From Chitinophagaceae bacterium (GTDB lineage: Bacteria; Bacteroidota; Bacteroidia; Chitinophagales; Chitinophagaceae): 32,598 bases of DNA. Below, piece by piece: positions 8,092-17,743 of the stretch. Each line of letters opens with the position of its first letter. Position 1 is the first letter of the stretch. The notes under the pieces were generated by a model. It searched no databases. It was not told the origin of the DNA and saw only the letters and a program-made list of their open reading frames with translations. Both the position numbers and the translations under genes were made by a program. Location: assembly GCA_947380435.1 (NCBI GenBank), contig CANCRC010000009.1:1-32598 (forward strand), written 5' to 3'.

Positions 8092-9009
8092 CTACATATT
8101 TATATCGTTCTTCTTTATTACATAAATGATAGAACTGCCTCTGTCTTTATTGCGTATAGCAGTTAGATTGGATATACAACCCACGAAAAAAGCACGAAGC
8201 ATACCTAAGAATCCCGATTTTTTATATTTTTCACTTAGTAGACTCACATAAAAGCTATCAAACCACATAGGTAATTTTTGAACAATACTCATTTTGTGTT
8301 TTTTAGCTAAATAATGCATCGATAATGGAGAAAAATGATATAAATGTCTTGGCACATCGTAAGCAGCCCAATATTTTTTATAAAAATCAGCATCATAACT
8401 AGTATAATTTGGAACAGCTATAATTAACCTTCCATTTGGTTTCAATAAACTATAGAAAGCCTTCATGTATGCATTCAAATCATGTACATGCTCTAATACA
8501 TGCCATAAAGTAATCACTTCATATTTTGCGGGCTCTAATGTATAGAGTTCTTCAATGGGAAGTAATTGAATGGCATAATTTTCCAAAGCCTTCTGCCTAC
8601 TTGCTGCATCAGGCTCTAAAGCAGTAAGTTTCCAGCCCTTTTTAGACATAGCATTAGCAAATGCACCTGTTCCAGCACCTACTTCTAAAATATGGCCCTT
8701 ATGGCCTGTAAATAGTGACTGAACCCAATTGGTTTTTTGAATTAGTGTTCGATTTCTTACTTTATGATAAAGCTTGTTGACAAACCCTTCTTTAGAATCG
8801 GTATGTGAAATATAGCTAGGGAAATTATAATAAGGAGCAATTAAGTCCTTGGAAGGAACTGGATCGGTATATTCTAAACTGCAATTGGCACATTGGATAA
8901 TTTGAAAGTCTTCCCCGGTTAAGGAATAATCTTTGGTATGTAATAAGGTAGAGATATCCTCTTTATTACAAATGGGACAAGGAGAAAATTGCTTATTATT
9001 TTCAGACAT
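8092..9009 (-). CDS. Class I SAM-dependent methyltransferase with N-terminal zinc-ribbon
   Basis: CPICNKED...CANCSLEYTDPVP (CxxC pairs), ILEVGAGTGAFANAMSKKGWKLTALEPDAAS (SAM motif I), ITLWHVLEHVHDLNAYMKAFYSLLKPNGRLIIAVPN. Confidence 0.88.
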   Translation of the reverse strand: MSENNKQFSPCPICNKEDISTLLHTKDYSLTGEDFQIIQCANCSLEYTDPVPSKDLIAPYYNFPSYISHTDSKEGFVNKLYHKVRNRTLIQKTNWVQSLFTGHKGHILEVGAGTGAFANAMSKKGWKLTALEPDAASRQKALENYAIQLLPIEELYTLEPAKYEVITLWHVLEHVHDLNAYMKAFYSLLKPNGRLIIAVPNYTSYDADFYKKYWAAYDVPRHLYHFSPLSMHYLAKKHKMSIVQKLPMWFDSFYVSLLSEKYKKSGFLGMLRAFFVGCISNLTAIRNKDRGSSIIYVIKKNDINM

Positions 9010-9011
9010 AA

Positions 9012-9494
9012 TTAAAGCGATTTAAATAAAATAGCAGCCGCTGCTATTAAAGTTAAAATCAAGGCCATCCAATACCATTGAATAGATAGGCTATTATTCG
9101 CTAGCTCATTTGCTTCTATTGGGCTAATGGTAATGTCTTTATAATAATTAGCTGTATTGAAATGGCTAACCCATATATAACTTGCATCTAGTTTTTTAAG
9201 ATGTCCTAAGTTACCAATGTTTAATTTTGAACCTTGTAGTGCTAAAGCATTTACTAAAAATTGTTCGTATTCTATAGCTGCTTTATCATTATGCACAGAT
9301 AAAGCTTCTGCTAAAAAATGATAGAAATGTGCAGTTGGCTTCTTTTTCTCTTCTACAAAAATTATTTCTGTGATGGGTGCATGCAAGGTAGCTCCCACCC
9401 ATTGCGCTGGTTTATTGAATAGTTGAAGGCTGCCAATATTGGTAAGCACTAGCTCCTTGTTTTGTACAAAATATTGTTCTAGAATTTTTACCAT
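9012..9494 (-). CDS. Uncharacterised 160-aa protein with C-terminal TM helix; possibly HU-CCDC81-bac-like N-terminus (weak)
   Basis: ORF 2 bp from neighbours on both sides; C-terminal hydrophobic helix WYWMALILTLIAAAAILFKSL; N-terminal pattern (YFVQNKELVLTNIGSLQLF) resembles the Bacteroidota HU-CCDC81 domain by eye only. Confidence 0.6.
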   Translation of the reverse strand: MVKILEQYFVQNKELVLTNIGSLQLFNKPAQWVGATLHAPITEIIFVEEKKKPTAHFYHFLAEALSVHNDKAAIEYEQFLVNALALQGSKLNIGNLGHLKKLDASYIWVSHFNTANYYKDITISPIEANELANNSLSIQWYWMALILTLIAAAAILFKSL

Positions 9495-9496
9495 AG

Positions 9497-11338
9497 TTAT
9501 TTATGAAACGAATATACGATACCGGCAATTAATTGCACCCCTAAGGATGGATATTCTGCCCAACGTTGGTATTTTTTATCTAATAAGTTCTCTGCTTTAG
9601 CCCAAGCCCTTAAATGGTTGGTTAACTGATAATGAAAAGAGGCATTGATAACGAGGGTATTGGTTAATGTATATACTTTATCGGCATTATTTAAGAAAGA
9701 GGCCCCCGACCAATATTGCATTTCTCCATTCAAAGACCATTTCTTGTTAGGAAACCAGGACAAATCACTACTTAAAGTAAGCGGTAAAATGCCCCAAGCA
9801 TTTGTATTTTCTTTGATAGAATTAAACTGGATGTATTTGGCTTTTCCATTTAATAAGAACTGGTCACTGAACTGATACTTAAGATTAGATACAAATTCTA
9901 AAGTAATGGCTCTATATTCAAAAACGGGCTGGTATTGTAATCCAAAAAACTGAGAAGGCGCCACATTATTGATTCTATTGAAAAAAGGAATATTACGATA
10001 ATCATTTAAGGATAGACCAAAACTATATTGCAACCTTTTGGTAGCATTGATAAATAAATCTAGTGATTTCTTTTCTTGCGTAGTTATTTTTAAATTAGTG
10101 GGCGCTGCTAGCCATGGATTGATCATGGAAAGACTAGCATAGTTATTATTGGTTAAAATGGTTTGCCAATTAGCTACTAATAAATAATTGGTATCGTTTA
10201 ATTTTTTACTAAACTGAATTAAAGGTAAAAATGAAAATTCTTGGGTGGTAAATGTTGGACTCACTCCTACTTTTATCATTGAATTCCATTTATTAATTTC
10301 AATAGAAGGCTGTATAGTAAAAATTGAGTTTTTAGCATCGGCGTAATTAGGATAGCTATATTTATTATAATTATAAGAGATATCTAAATTCAATTTACCA
10401 CTACCTTTTAAATTAAAACTCATGGGGTTAAACATCTCTACGGAGAAGTTATTGCTAGTACTCATTCCTTTAAAGCTTTCAAATTTTATGATGGGACTAA
10501 ATAATGAATTATTAGTGACGGACTTATCATTCACCCATTTAAAAGAAGTTCCGAAAAGCGAAAAGGGTTGAGCATATTTAGAAAGAGAAAGGCTACTATT
10601 ATCAGGCACTAAACCAAAACGATATCTTTGACTGTTTTGATAAAAAACTTCTGTTTGAATACTCTTTGTTGGACTTAATTTAATATCTCCTATATAAACA
10701 AGGTTTGTATGTTTATACTGTTGTAGGTAGTACATGCCATTAGAAGATTCAAAACTGGCATTAATGGAATGAGCGTTCTTACTAGCATCTACTGCATGAT
10801 AACTTAGGTCAAATAGCTGTTGTGAATAGTTTCCAAAACCTACTTTAAAATTAGTTTTATTCATAGGAAAATTAACTTCCACTTCTTTATACGACCGAGG
10901 CACTAATGAAATAGGCCTATATTGAAAGGAAAGATTCTGTGTAGGAACTTGATAGTTTAAAGAAACTGAATTAGAATCGGTTCTTGGGGTTGATTTAGTA
11001 AAATTAAGTTTAGCTATATTTTTTAATTGAGGCTTAAAAGCTGAAATAATACTTACTTCTTTTTCTGGAACAGTGTCTAATTTTGGGCTAACTATATTGG
11101 TATTTTGAATTAAGGTAGATAGGTCTACTGTATCTGAATTACTATTATTTTTCTTTCTAGCCTCCCCTTTTTTTGTTTTCTTCTTTGAATTAGTTTTCGT
11201 TAATTTCTTTTTCTTAGCAGTTACTAATTTTTTACTAGTAGTAGATTTGACTTTTTTTCTACTTTTTTGCGTAAACCCTGTATTAAAAAAACAGAATATG
11301 CAGAAAATGAGAAAACTATATTTTAAAAAATGCTTCAT
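9497..11338 (-). CDS. Outer-membrane beta-barrel protein (TonB-dependent-receptor-like barrel without recognisable plug) with exported Lys-rich N-terminal segment
   Basis: Signal peptide-like start MKHFLKYSFLIFCIFCFFNTGFTQ, polybasic region, many amphipathic strands, and a C-terminal barrel signature AWAKAENLLDKKYQRWAEYPSLGVQLIAGIVYSFHK. Confidence 0.75.
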   Translation of the reverse strand: MKHFLKYSFLIFCIFCFFNTGFTQKSRKKVKSTTSKKLVTAKKKKLTKTNSKKKTKKGEARKKNNSNSDTVDLSTLIQNTNIVSPKLDTVPEKEVSIISAFKPQLKNIAKLNFTKSTPRTDSNSVSLNYQVPTQNLSFQYRPISLVPRSYKEVEVNFPMNKTNFKVGFGNYSQQLFDLSYHAVDASKNAHSINASFESSNGMYYLQQYKHTNLVYIGDIKLSPTKSIQTEVFYQNSQRYRFGLVPDNSSLSLSKYAQPFSLFGTSFKWVNDKSVTNNSLFSPIIKFESFKGMSTSNNFSVEMFNPMSFNLKGSGKLNLDISYNYNKYSYPNYADAKNSIFTIQPSIEINKWNSMIKVGVSPTFTTQEFSFLPLIQFSKKLNDTNYLLVANWQTILTNNNYASLSMINPWLAAPTNLKITTQEKKSLDLFINATKRLQYSFGLSLNDYRNIPFFNRINNVAPSQFFGLQYQPVFEYRAITLEFVSNLKYQFSDQFLLNGKAKYIQFNSIKENTNAWGILPLTLSSDLSWFPNKKWSLNGEMQYWSGASFLNNADKVYTLTNTLVINASFHYQLTNHLRAWAKAENLLDKKYQRWAEYPSLGVQLIAGIVYSFHK

Positions 11339-11348
11339 ATTCTTTGTT

Positions 11349-14300
11349 TTATTTAATTGTTGATGTTTCTGTTACAAGTTTTAACTTTTGTGCAGCAACA
11401 ATTTTAAGTTCCTCTATGGTGGCATTATCAGCCACACTCTTATAAGTAGCCATAGCATTAAACATATCCTTCTGTGCTAAATAAATATCTCCTAATAAAA
11501 TATAAGTTTTAGTGACCCAGTATTCATAAGATGCCTGTTTTTTGATAATATCAAAGGCAGTTTTTTCAGCTAGACTTAATTTGTTTTGAACTAAATATAA
11601 ATTAGCTAATTGGAAATGAGCTTCTGCTGTAATAACACTAGATCCCGATTTAATTACCTTGTTTACTATTTGTAAAGCAGCAGCAGTATCTCCTGCTATT
11701 AATTTTTGATGGTATAAACAGGTATTGGCCATTTCAACATCGTCGAATGCACTGTTTTTATCGTCAACTATTTGCTGCGCTATAATAGCAGCTTCTGACC
11801 ATTTTCCAGCCTTGTATTGACATCTTAATAAGCCTTTATTGGCTTCTGTTTTATTCTCTTGTTGAGTTGCAATTTGACTAAGAATGGTAAAATACTTTTC
11901 TGCTTTATCGTAGCTCTTGAAATTAAAATAGTTTAGTCTAGCAGCTAGTAAGGCAGCTCTTTCAGCATATTTATTAGGAGATTGGTCTGCTATAGTAGAA
12001 AAGTATAATAGCGCAGTGTCGTAGTTTTGTTTTGAATAGGCTATTTCTGCAATAAGGTTACTCGCTTCCAAATTATATTTACCATTTGGAAACTTTTGTA
12101 AATATGCAGTAAACCCAGTAGCTGATTCAGTATATTTTTTCTGTTCATATTTCATGGCGGAAGCCTTGAATATGAGTGAATCTTGTTCATTATTGGTTAA
12201 AGGATGTCCATATTCATTCATAAACTGAACATATAGTTCAGGCGTTTGATCCTCTACAAAAATATTACGAATGTATTCAATGGCGTTTTCACTCTCTGTT
12301 GATTTTGGATAGGCCGCATATAATTCTTTAAAGCTTTGCAATGCCATTTGATTTTTATCCAAATTAAAATACACGATACCTAATTTATACAAAGCTTGAG
12401 GATAAAATACTGTAGCTGTTTTATCTAAACTTATTTTAGTTAAAGGAGCAATTGCTTCTTGGAATCTTTCCTTGCTAACATAAGTATCTGCCAATTCCAT
12501 CCTGACATCATTTATATAAGAGGAAGCTGGAAAGGTTGATTCATAATTAATGAGCATTTTAATTTTCTCAGCCACCTTCCCTATTCCTCCAAGAATAATG
12601 GCTTTTTGCAAACTAGCATAGTCTGTGCTTGCCCATCTTAGATCAATGACTTGTTGATAAGTAACTAAGGCATTGTTCAACTGCTTTAACATCATTTGAC
12701 AATCACCCATACGAACAAAGGCATCTTGTTGATAATGATTCGTGGCAGTAGTAGGATTAGAATTCGTGATTTCTTTGAATTGTAATAAAGCTTTTTGATA
12801 AGCTCCACTTTTCAAGAAGCAATAACCAAGAATATACCTAGCATTCATTGCATTTACTTCTCCTGCATCAACTGGGTCAACCATGAATTTTTGGATATAC
12901 CCAATGGCTTCCTCTATCTTACCCATCTTATAACTTAATTCTCCTAGCCAAAAATGTGTAACAGATAAATAATTAGCATTGTAGGGGGTATTGCGCAGTT
13001 GTATGAAACTAGCATAGGCTTTATCAAGATCCCCGTCATTAATATAGGTAGAAGCTAAACCATTTAAGATAGCTGGGTACACTTTTAGTAATTCAAGTGA
13101 GGGGTTTTCAATAAGTTGATAGGCAGCTAATGCCTGTACAAAATTGTTATTATAGGCTAAGGCTGTAATCCATAATAACTTGGACTCATTATAATACAAG
13201 GAGCTTGGATAGTTCTCAATAAATTTATCTAAAACTGTAATGGCTAGGCTATACTCTTTTAATTCCACTAAAAGTTTGCCATAATTAAACAAAGAAATTT
13301 CCTTTTGAGCTAGATTAATGCTTTTTGAAGCACAAAGCATGAAAGCATTTTTAGCTCCGTTTTTATCATTTACTTTTAAATAGGCTGTACCTAATAAATA
13401 CATGCTATTTTGACCTAATGAATCTTCTACATTCGCCAACTTTTTAAAACCTTCAATGGCTTTTAGCCATTGTTGATCTTGGAAATAACAAAAGGAAAGC
13501 TGGTATAAATCTTGCACTTCTACTTTCTCTTGAGCTGCAACATATTTTGCTAAATAAGGAACAGCTTTTTGGTATTGTTTTTTATCAAACAATAAATGCC
13601 CCATTAACTGCTGTAATTGTAAATTATAATACTGCCCTTCTATTTGTAAAGCTTTTTCACAACGGCTCATGGCTTCCTCTACATTGCCCGTAAAATAATA
13701 AATTTGACTAATGTAAAAAGGGGTTAAACTAGCATAGGCTGCATTATTACTAGCAATTTCAAAGCAAGTCAGCGATAAAGGGAAATCCTTTTTTTGTAGG
13801 GCTATAAAGCCGGCATAATAATTGGCGTCGGTATAATACTTAGAAGTTTTTAATTGTCTAATGCTATTTAAAAGGCTAGTGGCCTTATCCCAATTTCCCA
13901 ATTTAAAATATAAATACCCCTGAAGGTATTTCATGGTCATTAACTCCTCATTATTTAAATCCTCAATACTAACCTTACTAAATGCATTTAAGGCTTCTTG
14001 GGTATTTTGTTTTTTAACATAATAGTCCCCTAAAAAATAATTTATTCTAGAATGGAAAATTTTATTGTGGGTAGTACTTAAAAAGTAAAAGGCTATATTT
14101 TCAGCAGGCGCCTTTTGTAATACAAGAGATAGATAAGTATAATAAAAACTAATATCCTCCTGTTTAGGCGTAAAGTGATAAGCAGATTGAATATATTGAA
14201 AAGCTGCCAAGGTATCACCTTGATGAAGGGCATTGATACCTTTTTGGAATATAGGATCTAATGGGGTTTTATTATAGCTATATTGAGCTCTTGCATGTAA

Positions 14301-14354
14301 TACAAAAATCATTAATATACAAAGGCCTCCTATTCTACTTCTCAATGAAAACAT
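11349..14354 (-). CDS. Large exported tetratricopeptide repeat protein (about 1000 aa)
   Basis: Signal peptide-like start (LCILMIFVLHARAQ) and many TPR units (e.g. YPQALYKLGIVYFNLDKNQMALQSFKELYAAYPKSTESENAIEYI). Confidence 0.85.
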   Translation of the reverse strand: MFSLRSRIGGLCILMIFVLHARAQYSYNKTPLDPIFQKGINALHQGDTLAAFQYIQSAYHFTPKQEDISFYYTYLSLVLQKAPAENIAFYFLSTTHNKIFHSRINYFLGDYYVKKQNTQEALNAFSKVSIEDLNNEELMTMKYLQGYLYFKLGNWDKATSLLNSIRQLKTSKYYTDANYYAGFIALQKKDFPLSLTCFEIASNNAAYASLTPFYISQIYYFTGNVEEAMSRCEKALQIEGQYYNLQLQQLMGHLLFDKKQYQKAVPYLAKYVAAQEKVEVQDLYQLSFCYFQDQQWLKAIEGFKKLANVEDSLGQNSMYLLGTAYLKVNDKNGAKNAFMLCASKSINLAQKEISLFNYGKLLVELKEYSLAITVLDKFIENYPSSLYYNESKLLWITALAYNNNFVQALAAYQLIENPSLELLKVYPAILNGLASTYINDGDLDKAYASFIQLRNTPYNANYLSVTHFWLGELSYKMGKIEEAIGYIQKFMVDPVDAGEVNAMNARYILGYCFLKSGAYQKALLQFKEITNSNPTTATNHYQQDAFVRMGDCQMMLKQLNNALVTYQQVIDLRWASTDYASLQKAIILGGIGKVAEKIKMLINYESTFPASSYINDVRMELADTYVSKERFQEAIAPLTKISLDKTATVFYPQALYKLGIVYFNLDKNQMALQSFKELYAAYPKSTESENAIEYIRNIFVEDQTPELYVQFMNEYGHPLTNNEQDSLIFKASAMKYEQKKYTESATGFTAYLQKFPNGKYNLEASNLIAEIAYSKQNYDTALLYFSTIADQSPNKYAERAALLAARLNYFNFKSYDKAEKYFTILSQIATQQENKTEANKGLLRCQYKAGKWSEAAIIAQQIVDDKNSAFDDVEMANTCLYHQKLIAGDTAAALQIVNKVIKSGSSVITAEAHFQLANLYLVQNKLSLAEKTAFDIIKKQASYEYWVTKTYILLGDIYLAQKDMFNAMATYKSVADNATIEELKIVAAQKLKLVTETSTIK

Positions 14355-14419
14355 ACTAAACGTTTATTAATTACCTAAAATTAAGCTCTACAAGTAAAAC
14401 GAAGCTTATTTACCCCTTA

Positions 14420-14451
14420 TTGTGGAAAAACAGAATTCATTCGTAAATTTG
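14420..14451 (+). promoter_or_regulatory. Putative promoter TTG-N21-TAAATTTG upstream of the thioesterase gene
   Basis: TTG at 14420-14422, TAAATTTG at 14444-14451, ATG at 14471. Confidence 0.55.
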
Positions 14452-14470
14452 TCAACAATAACAATAAACT

Positions 14471-14881
14471 ATGTACGAATTTAAGACCCAAGTTAGAGTA
14501 AGGTATGCGGAGGCAGATCCTATGAATGTGGTGTATTATGGTAATTACGCACAATATTTTGAAGTAGGCCGAGTTGAAAGCTTAAGGAATTTAGGTATTA
14601 GTTATAAAGGCATTGAGGATATGGGTATTATGCTACCTGTGGTGGAATTAAATATTAAGTATTTAAGACCTGCTAAATATGATGATTTGCTGACTATACA
14701 AACACAAATTAAGGAGATTCCCGTTGACCATAGAATTGTATTTGATCAAGAAATATATAACGAAGAAGGGAAATTGTTAACCATAGGAAAAGTGAAGCTC
14801 TATTTTATGGACTCTAAGCTTGGAAAAAGAGCCAGTATGCCTAGCTCTATGCTGGAAAAACTAAGCAGTTATTTTAGTTAA
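14471..14881 (+). CDS. Acyl-CoA thioesterase, hotdog fold (4-hydroxybenzoyl-CoA thioesterase/YbgC family)
   Basis: VRVRYAEADPMNVVYYGNYAQYFEVGRVESLRNLGISY: classic YbgC/4HBT motif. Confidence 0.9.
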   Translation: MYEFKTQVRVRYAEADPMNVVYYGNYAQYFEVGRVESLRNLGISYKGIEDMGIMLPVVELNIKYLRPAKYDDLLTIQTQIKEIPVDHRIVFDQEIYNEEGKLLTIGKVKLYFMDSKLGKRASMPSSMLEKLSSYFS

Positions 14882-14927
14882 AAACCGCTGTTTTTTAACT
14901 TACTTTGCAAACTACAAACTAGAGTCA

Positions 14928-16184
14928 ATGAATTCCATAAATGCTACAATTATAACCATTGGTGACGAACTATTAATTGGGCAGGTAATTGATACAAACA
15001 GTGCTTATATTGCACAAGCACTTTCAAAAATAGGTATTCCGGTTACTGGTAGAATTGCAGTGGGTGATAATAAAGAATCTATCATAGATGCACTAGATAC
15101 TGCTTCTAAAAAATCTTCCATTATAATTATTACAGGTGGCTTAGGCCCTACGGCTGATGATATTACCAAGCCTTTACTAAATGCTTATTTTGGCGGGAAG
15201 ATGATTATTCATGAACCAAGCCTATCGCATATTACGCATATCTTTGAGACCATTCATAAAAAACCAATGATTGAGCGCAATCGTAAACAAGCTGAAGTGC
15301 CAGATGTTTGCGAGGTTTTATTTAATGAAAAAGGGACGGCTCCTGGAATGCTATTTAAAAAAGAGGGCGTTTATTATTTTTCTCTACCAGGTGTGCCACA
15401 TGAAATGAAATGGTTAACCGATTATCAGGTAATACCTATTCTACAAAAAGATTTCAATCCCGATAATATTGCACATAAAACTTTATTAACGGCGGGATTA
15501 GGTGAATCCTTTTTAGCTGAACTAATTGCCCCTTTTGAAAATGCCTTACCCTCTTCAATAAAACTAGCCTACTTGCCCAATTTTGGAATGGTGCGCTTAA
15601 GATTAACAGGAACGGGTAAAGATAAAAATGCTTTAGAAAATTTACTGCAAACTGAATTTGAAAAACTGAAACTTGCAGTGAAAGATTATTTAGTGACAGA
15701 TGCGGATGAAACTATGGAAATAGTAGTGGGTAATTTATTAAAACAAAGAAATCAAACTGTGGCCACTGCCGAAAGTTGCACGGGAGGATATATTGGACAT
15801 TTGCTTTCAAAAAATGCAGGTTCCTCTCAGTTCTATACAGGAGGCATTATTAGCTATGATAATCGTATTAAAACTGAATTTTTAGACGTCCCTACCCATA
15901 TTTTACAAACCGTGGGTGCAGTAAGTAAAGAAGCAGTCGAACAAATGGCCCTGGCTGTTAGAGCCAAAATGAACACAGATTATGCTATTTCTGTTAGTGG
16001 CATTATGGGCCCAAGTGGTCAAACCGACGAAAAACCATTAGGAATGGTTTGGGTGGGTGTGGCGAATAGGGAGAAAGTGGTTTCTAAGGTTTTCTACCTA
16101 AGATTTGACCGCCTTAGAAATATTGAAGTAACCGCTAATCAGGCTATAAATTTGCTTAGGTTATTAATAATCAATAAGATTTAG
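14928..16184 (+). CDS. cinA: CinA family competence/damage-inducible protein (nicotinamide-nucleotide amidase domain)
   Basis: ATIITIGDELLIGQVIDTNSAYIAQAL, IIITGGLGPTADDITK, FSLPGVPHEMKWL, C-terminal TVATAESCTGGYIGHLLSKNAGSSQFYTGGIISYDNRIK. Confidence 0.96.
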   Translation: MNSINATIITIGDELLIGQVIDTNSAYIAQALSKIGIPVTGRIAVGDNKESIIDALDTASKKSSIIIITGGLGPTADDITKPLLNAYFGGKMIIHEPSLSHITHIFETIHKKPMIERNRKQAEVPDVCEVLFNEKGTAPGMLFKKEGVYYFSLPGVPHEMKWLTDYQVIPILQKDFNPDNIAHKTLLTAGLGESFLAELIAPFENALPSSIKLAYLPNFGMVRLRLTGTGKDKNALENLLQTEFEKLKLAVKDYLVTDADETMEIVVGNLLKQRNQTVATAESCTGGYIGHLLSKNAGSSQFYTGGIISYDNRIKTEFLDVPTHILQTVGAVSKEAVEQMALAVRAKMNTDYAISVSGIMGPSGQTDEKPLGMVWVGVANREKVVSKVFYLRFDRLRNIEVTANQAINLLRLLIINKI

Positions 16185-16187
16185 TCT

Positions 16188-16195
16188 TATTTTTG
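16188..16195 (+). promoter_or_regulatory. -7 element TATTTTTG upstream of the E2 gene
   Basis: TAnnTTTG match 15 bp before ATG 16211. Confidence 0.4.
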
Positions 16196-16210
16196 CTAAA
16201 ATTAACTCAT

Positions 16211-17653
16211 ATGCCAATTGTGGATCTAGTTTTACCTAAGTTAGGTGAAAGTATCATGGAGGCGACCATTTTAAAATGGCACAAGAAAGTGGGTGATACT
16301 ATACAACTTGATGAAACTTTATTGGATATAGCCACTGATAAAGTGGACAGCGAAATACCTTCCACTACTGAAGGAACCATTACTGAAATATTATTTGAAG
16401 TAAACAGCGTTGTTCCCATTGGAACTGTTATTGCAAGAATTAGCACCACCGCAAATGTTTCTGCTACTACTTTAGCCGCACCCATTATAGAAAAGAAAAT
16501 AGCAGCTATTATTGAAGAAGTGCCTTATATTCCGATTAAAGAAAATAAAATTATTGAATCTGTTAAGCCCCATAACTTACAGATGAATACTAATACAGTA
16601 ACTAATACAGTACAAGAAACTAAATTTTATTCACCATTAGTTTTAAATATTGCGCAGAACGAAGGAGTGGGCATGGATGAATTACAATATATCAATGGAA
16701 CAGGCAGTAACGGAAGAATTACAAAAAAAGATATCATTGATTTTATAGCCCGCAAAAAAATGGGTATTTACCAGCAAAATGCTATTGTAAATGAACCTAT
16801 TGCTTCAAGTGATACTACTTCTTCAAGACCCATTTTAAATAAACCAGTAGATGTTTATGAAAGTAATTCGTCTAATTTTTCAGCCTCTACTGCTTCTAAA
16901 CTAGCTAATCCTAATGAGGTAATTGTTACGGGTGCTACTGAAATTATAGAAATGGATCGTATGCGCAAGTTAATTGCAAAGCATATGGTGGATAGTGTTC
17001 ATACCAGCCCTCATGTAACTTCTTTTGTAGAAGTAGATGTAACTAATATGGCTGTTTGGAGAGAAAAAGTAAAAGAATTATTTGAAAAAAGAGAAGGAAC
17101 TAAAATCACCTATACACCCATGTTCTTGGAAGCTATTGCTAAAGTGCTTGAGCAATTCCCAATGATTAATTGCAGTTTAGAAGGCGATCAAATTATTCTT
17201 AAAAAAGATATTAATATTGGTATGGCTACTGCCCTACCTTCTGGTAACTTAATTGTACCTGTGATTAAAGGGGCTAATCAATTAAGTATTGTAGGCTTAT
17301 CTAAAGCAGTGAATGATTTAGCACAGGCTGCAAGAAATGGTCAGTTAAAACCTACCGACACCCAAGGAGGTACATTTACTGTAACGAATGTAGGTTCATT
17401 TGGAAGTATTATGGGTACTCCCATTATCAATCAGCCGCAGGTGGCTATCTTAGCTTTAGGTGCTGTTAAAAAAAGAGCTGTTGTAGTGGAAACATCTTCA
17501 GGAGATGCCATATTAGTGCGTCACATGATGTTTATTAGCATGAGCTATGATCATCGTATTGTTGATGGTGCGATGGGTTCTAAATTCTTATCGGCTGTAG
17601 GAAAAGAAATTGAAAGTTGGGATGCTAATAGACAATGGTTTCAATACGTATAA
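16211..17653 (+). CDS. 2-oxo acid dehydrogenase complex dihydrolipoyl acyltransferase (E2); start set at ATG 16211
   Basis: Lipoyl domain (ETLLDIATDKVDSEIPS), E3-binding region (LVLNIAQNEGVGMDELQYINGTGSNGRITKKDI), catalytic domain with SMSYDHRIVDGAMGSKFL. Confidence 0.94.
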   Translation: MPIVDLVLPKLGESIMEATILKWHKKVGDTIQLDETLLDIATDKVDSEIPSTTEGTITEILFEVNSVVPIGTVIARISTTANVSATTLAAPIIEKKIAAIIEEVPYIPIKENKIIESVKPHNLQMNTNTVTNTVQETKFYSPLVLNIAQNEGVGMDELQYINGTGSNGRITKKDIIDFIARKKMGIYQQNAIVNEPIASSDTTSSRPILNKPVDVYESNSSNFSASTASKLANPNEVIVTGATEIIEMDRMRKLIAKHMVDSVHTSPHVTSFVEVDVTNMAVWREKVKELFEKREGTKITYTPMFLEAIAKVLEQFPMINCSLEGDQIILKKDINIGMATALPSGNLIVPVIKGANQLSIVGLSKAVNDLAQAARNGQLKPTDTQGGTFTVTNVGSFGSIMGTPIINQPQVAILALGAVKKRAVVVETSSGDAILVRHMMFISMSYDHRIVDGAMGSKFLSAVGKEIESWDANRQWFQYV

Positions 17654-17684
17654 ACTAAGTAAAAAAAAATTATAATTAAAGTAT

Positions 17685-17715
17685 AAAAAAAGCCCCGATT
17701 TATCGGGGCTTTTTA
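17685..17715. terminator. Bidirectional intrinsic terminator between convergent genes
   Basis: AAAAAAAGCCCCGA-TTTA-TCGGGGCTTTTT: GC-rich stem (17692-17698/17703-17709) flanked by A and T runs, between the E2 stop and the S9 peptidase stop at 17744. Confidence 0.9.
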
Positions 17716-17743
17716 ATATCAATGAGTGCTAGAAATGTTGAAT

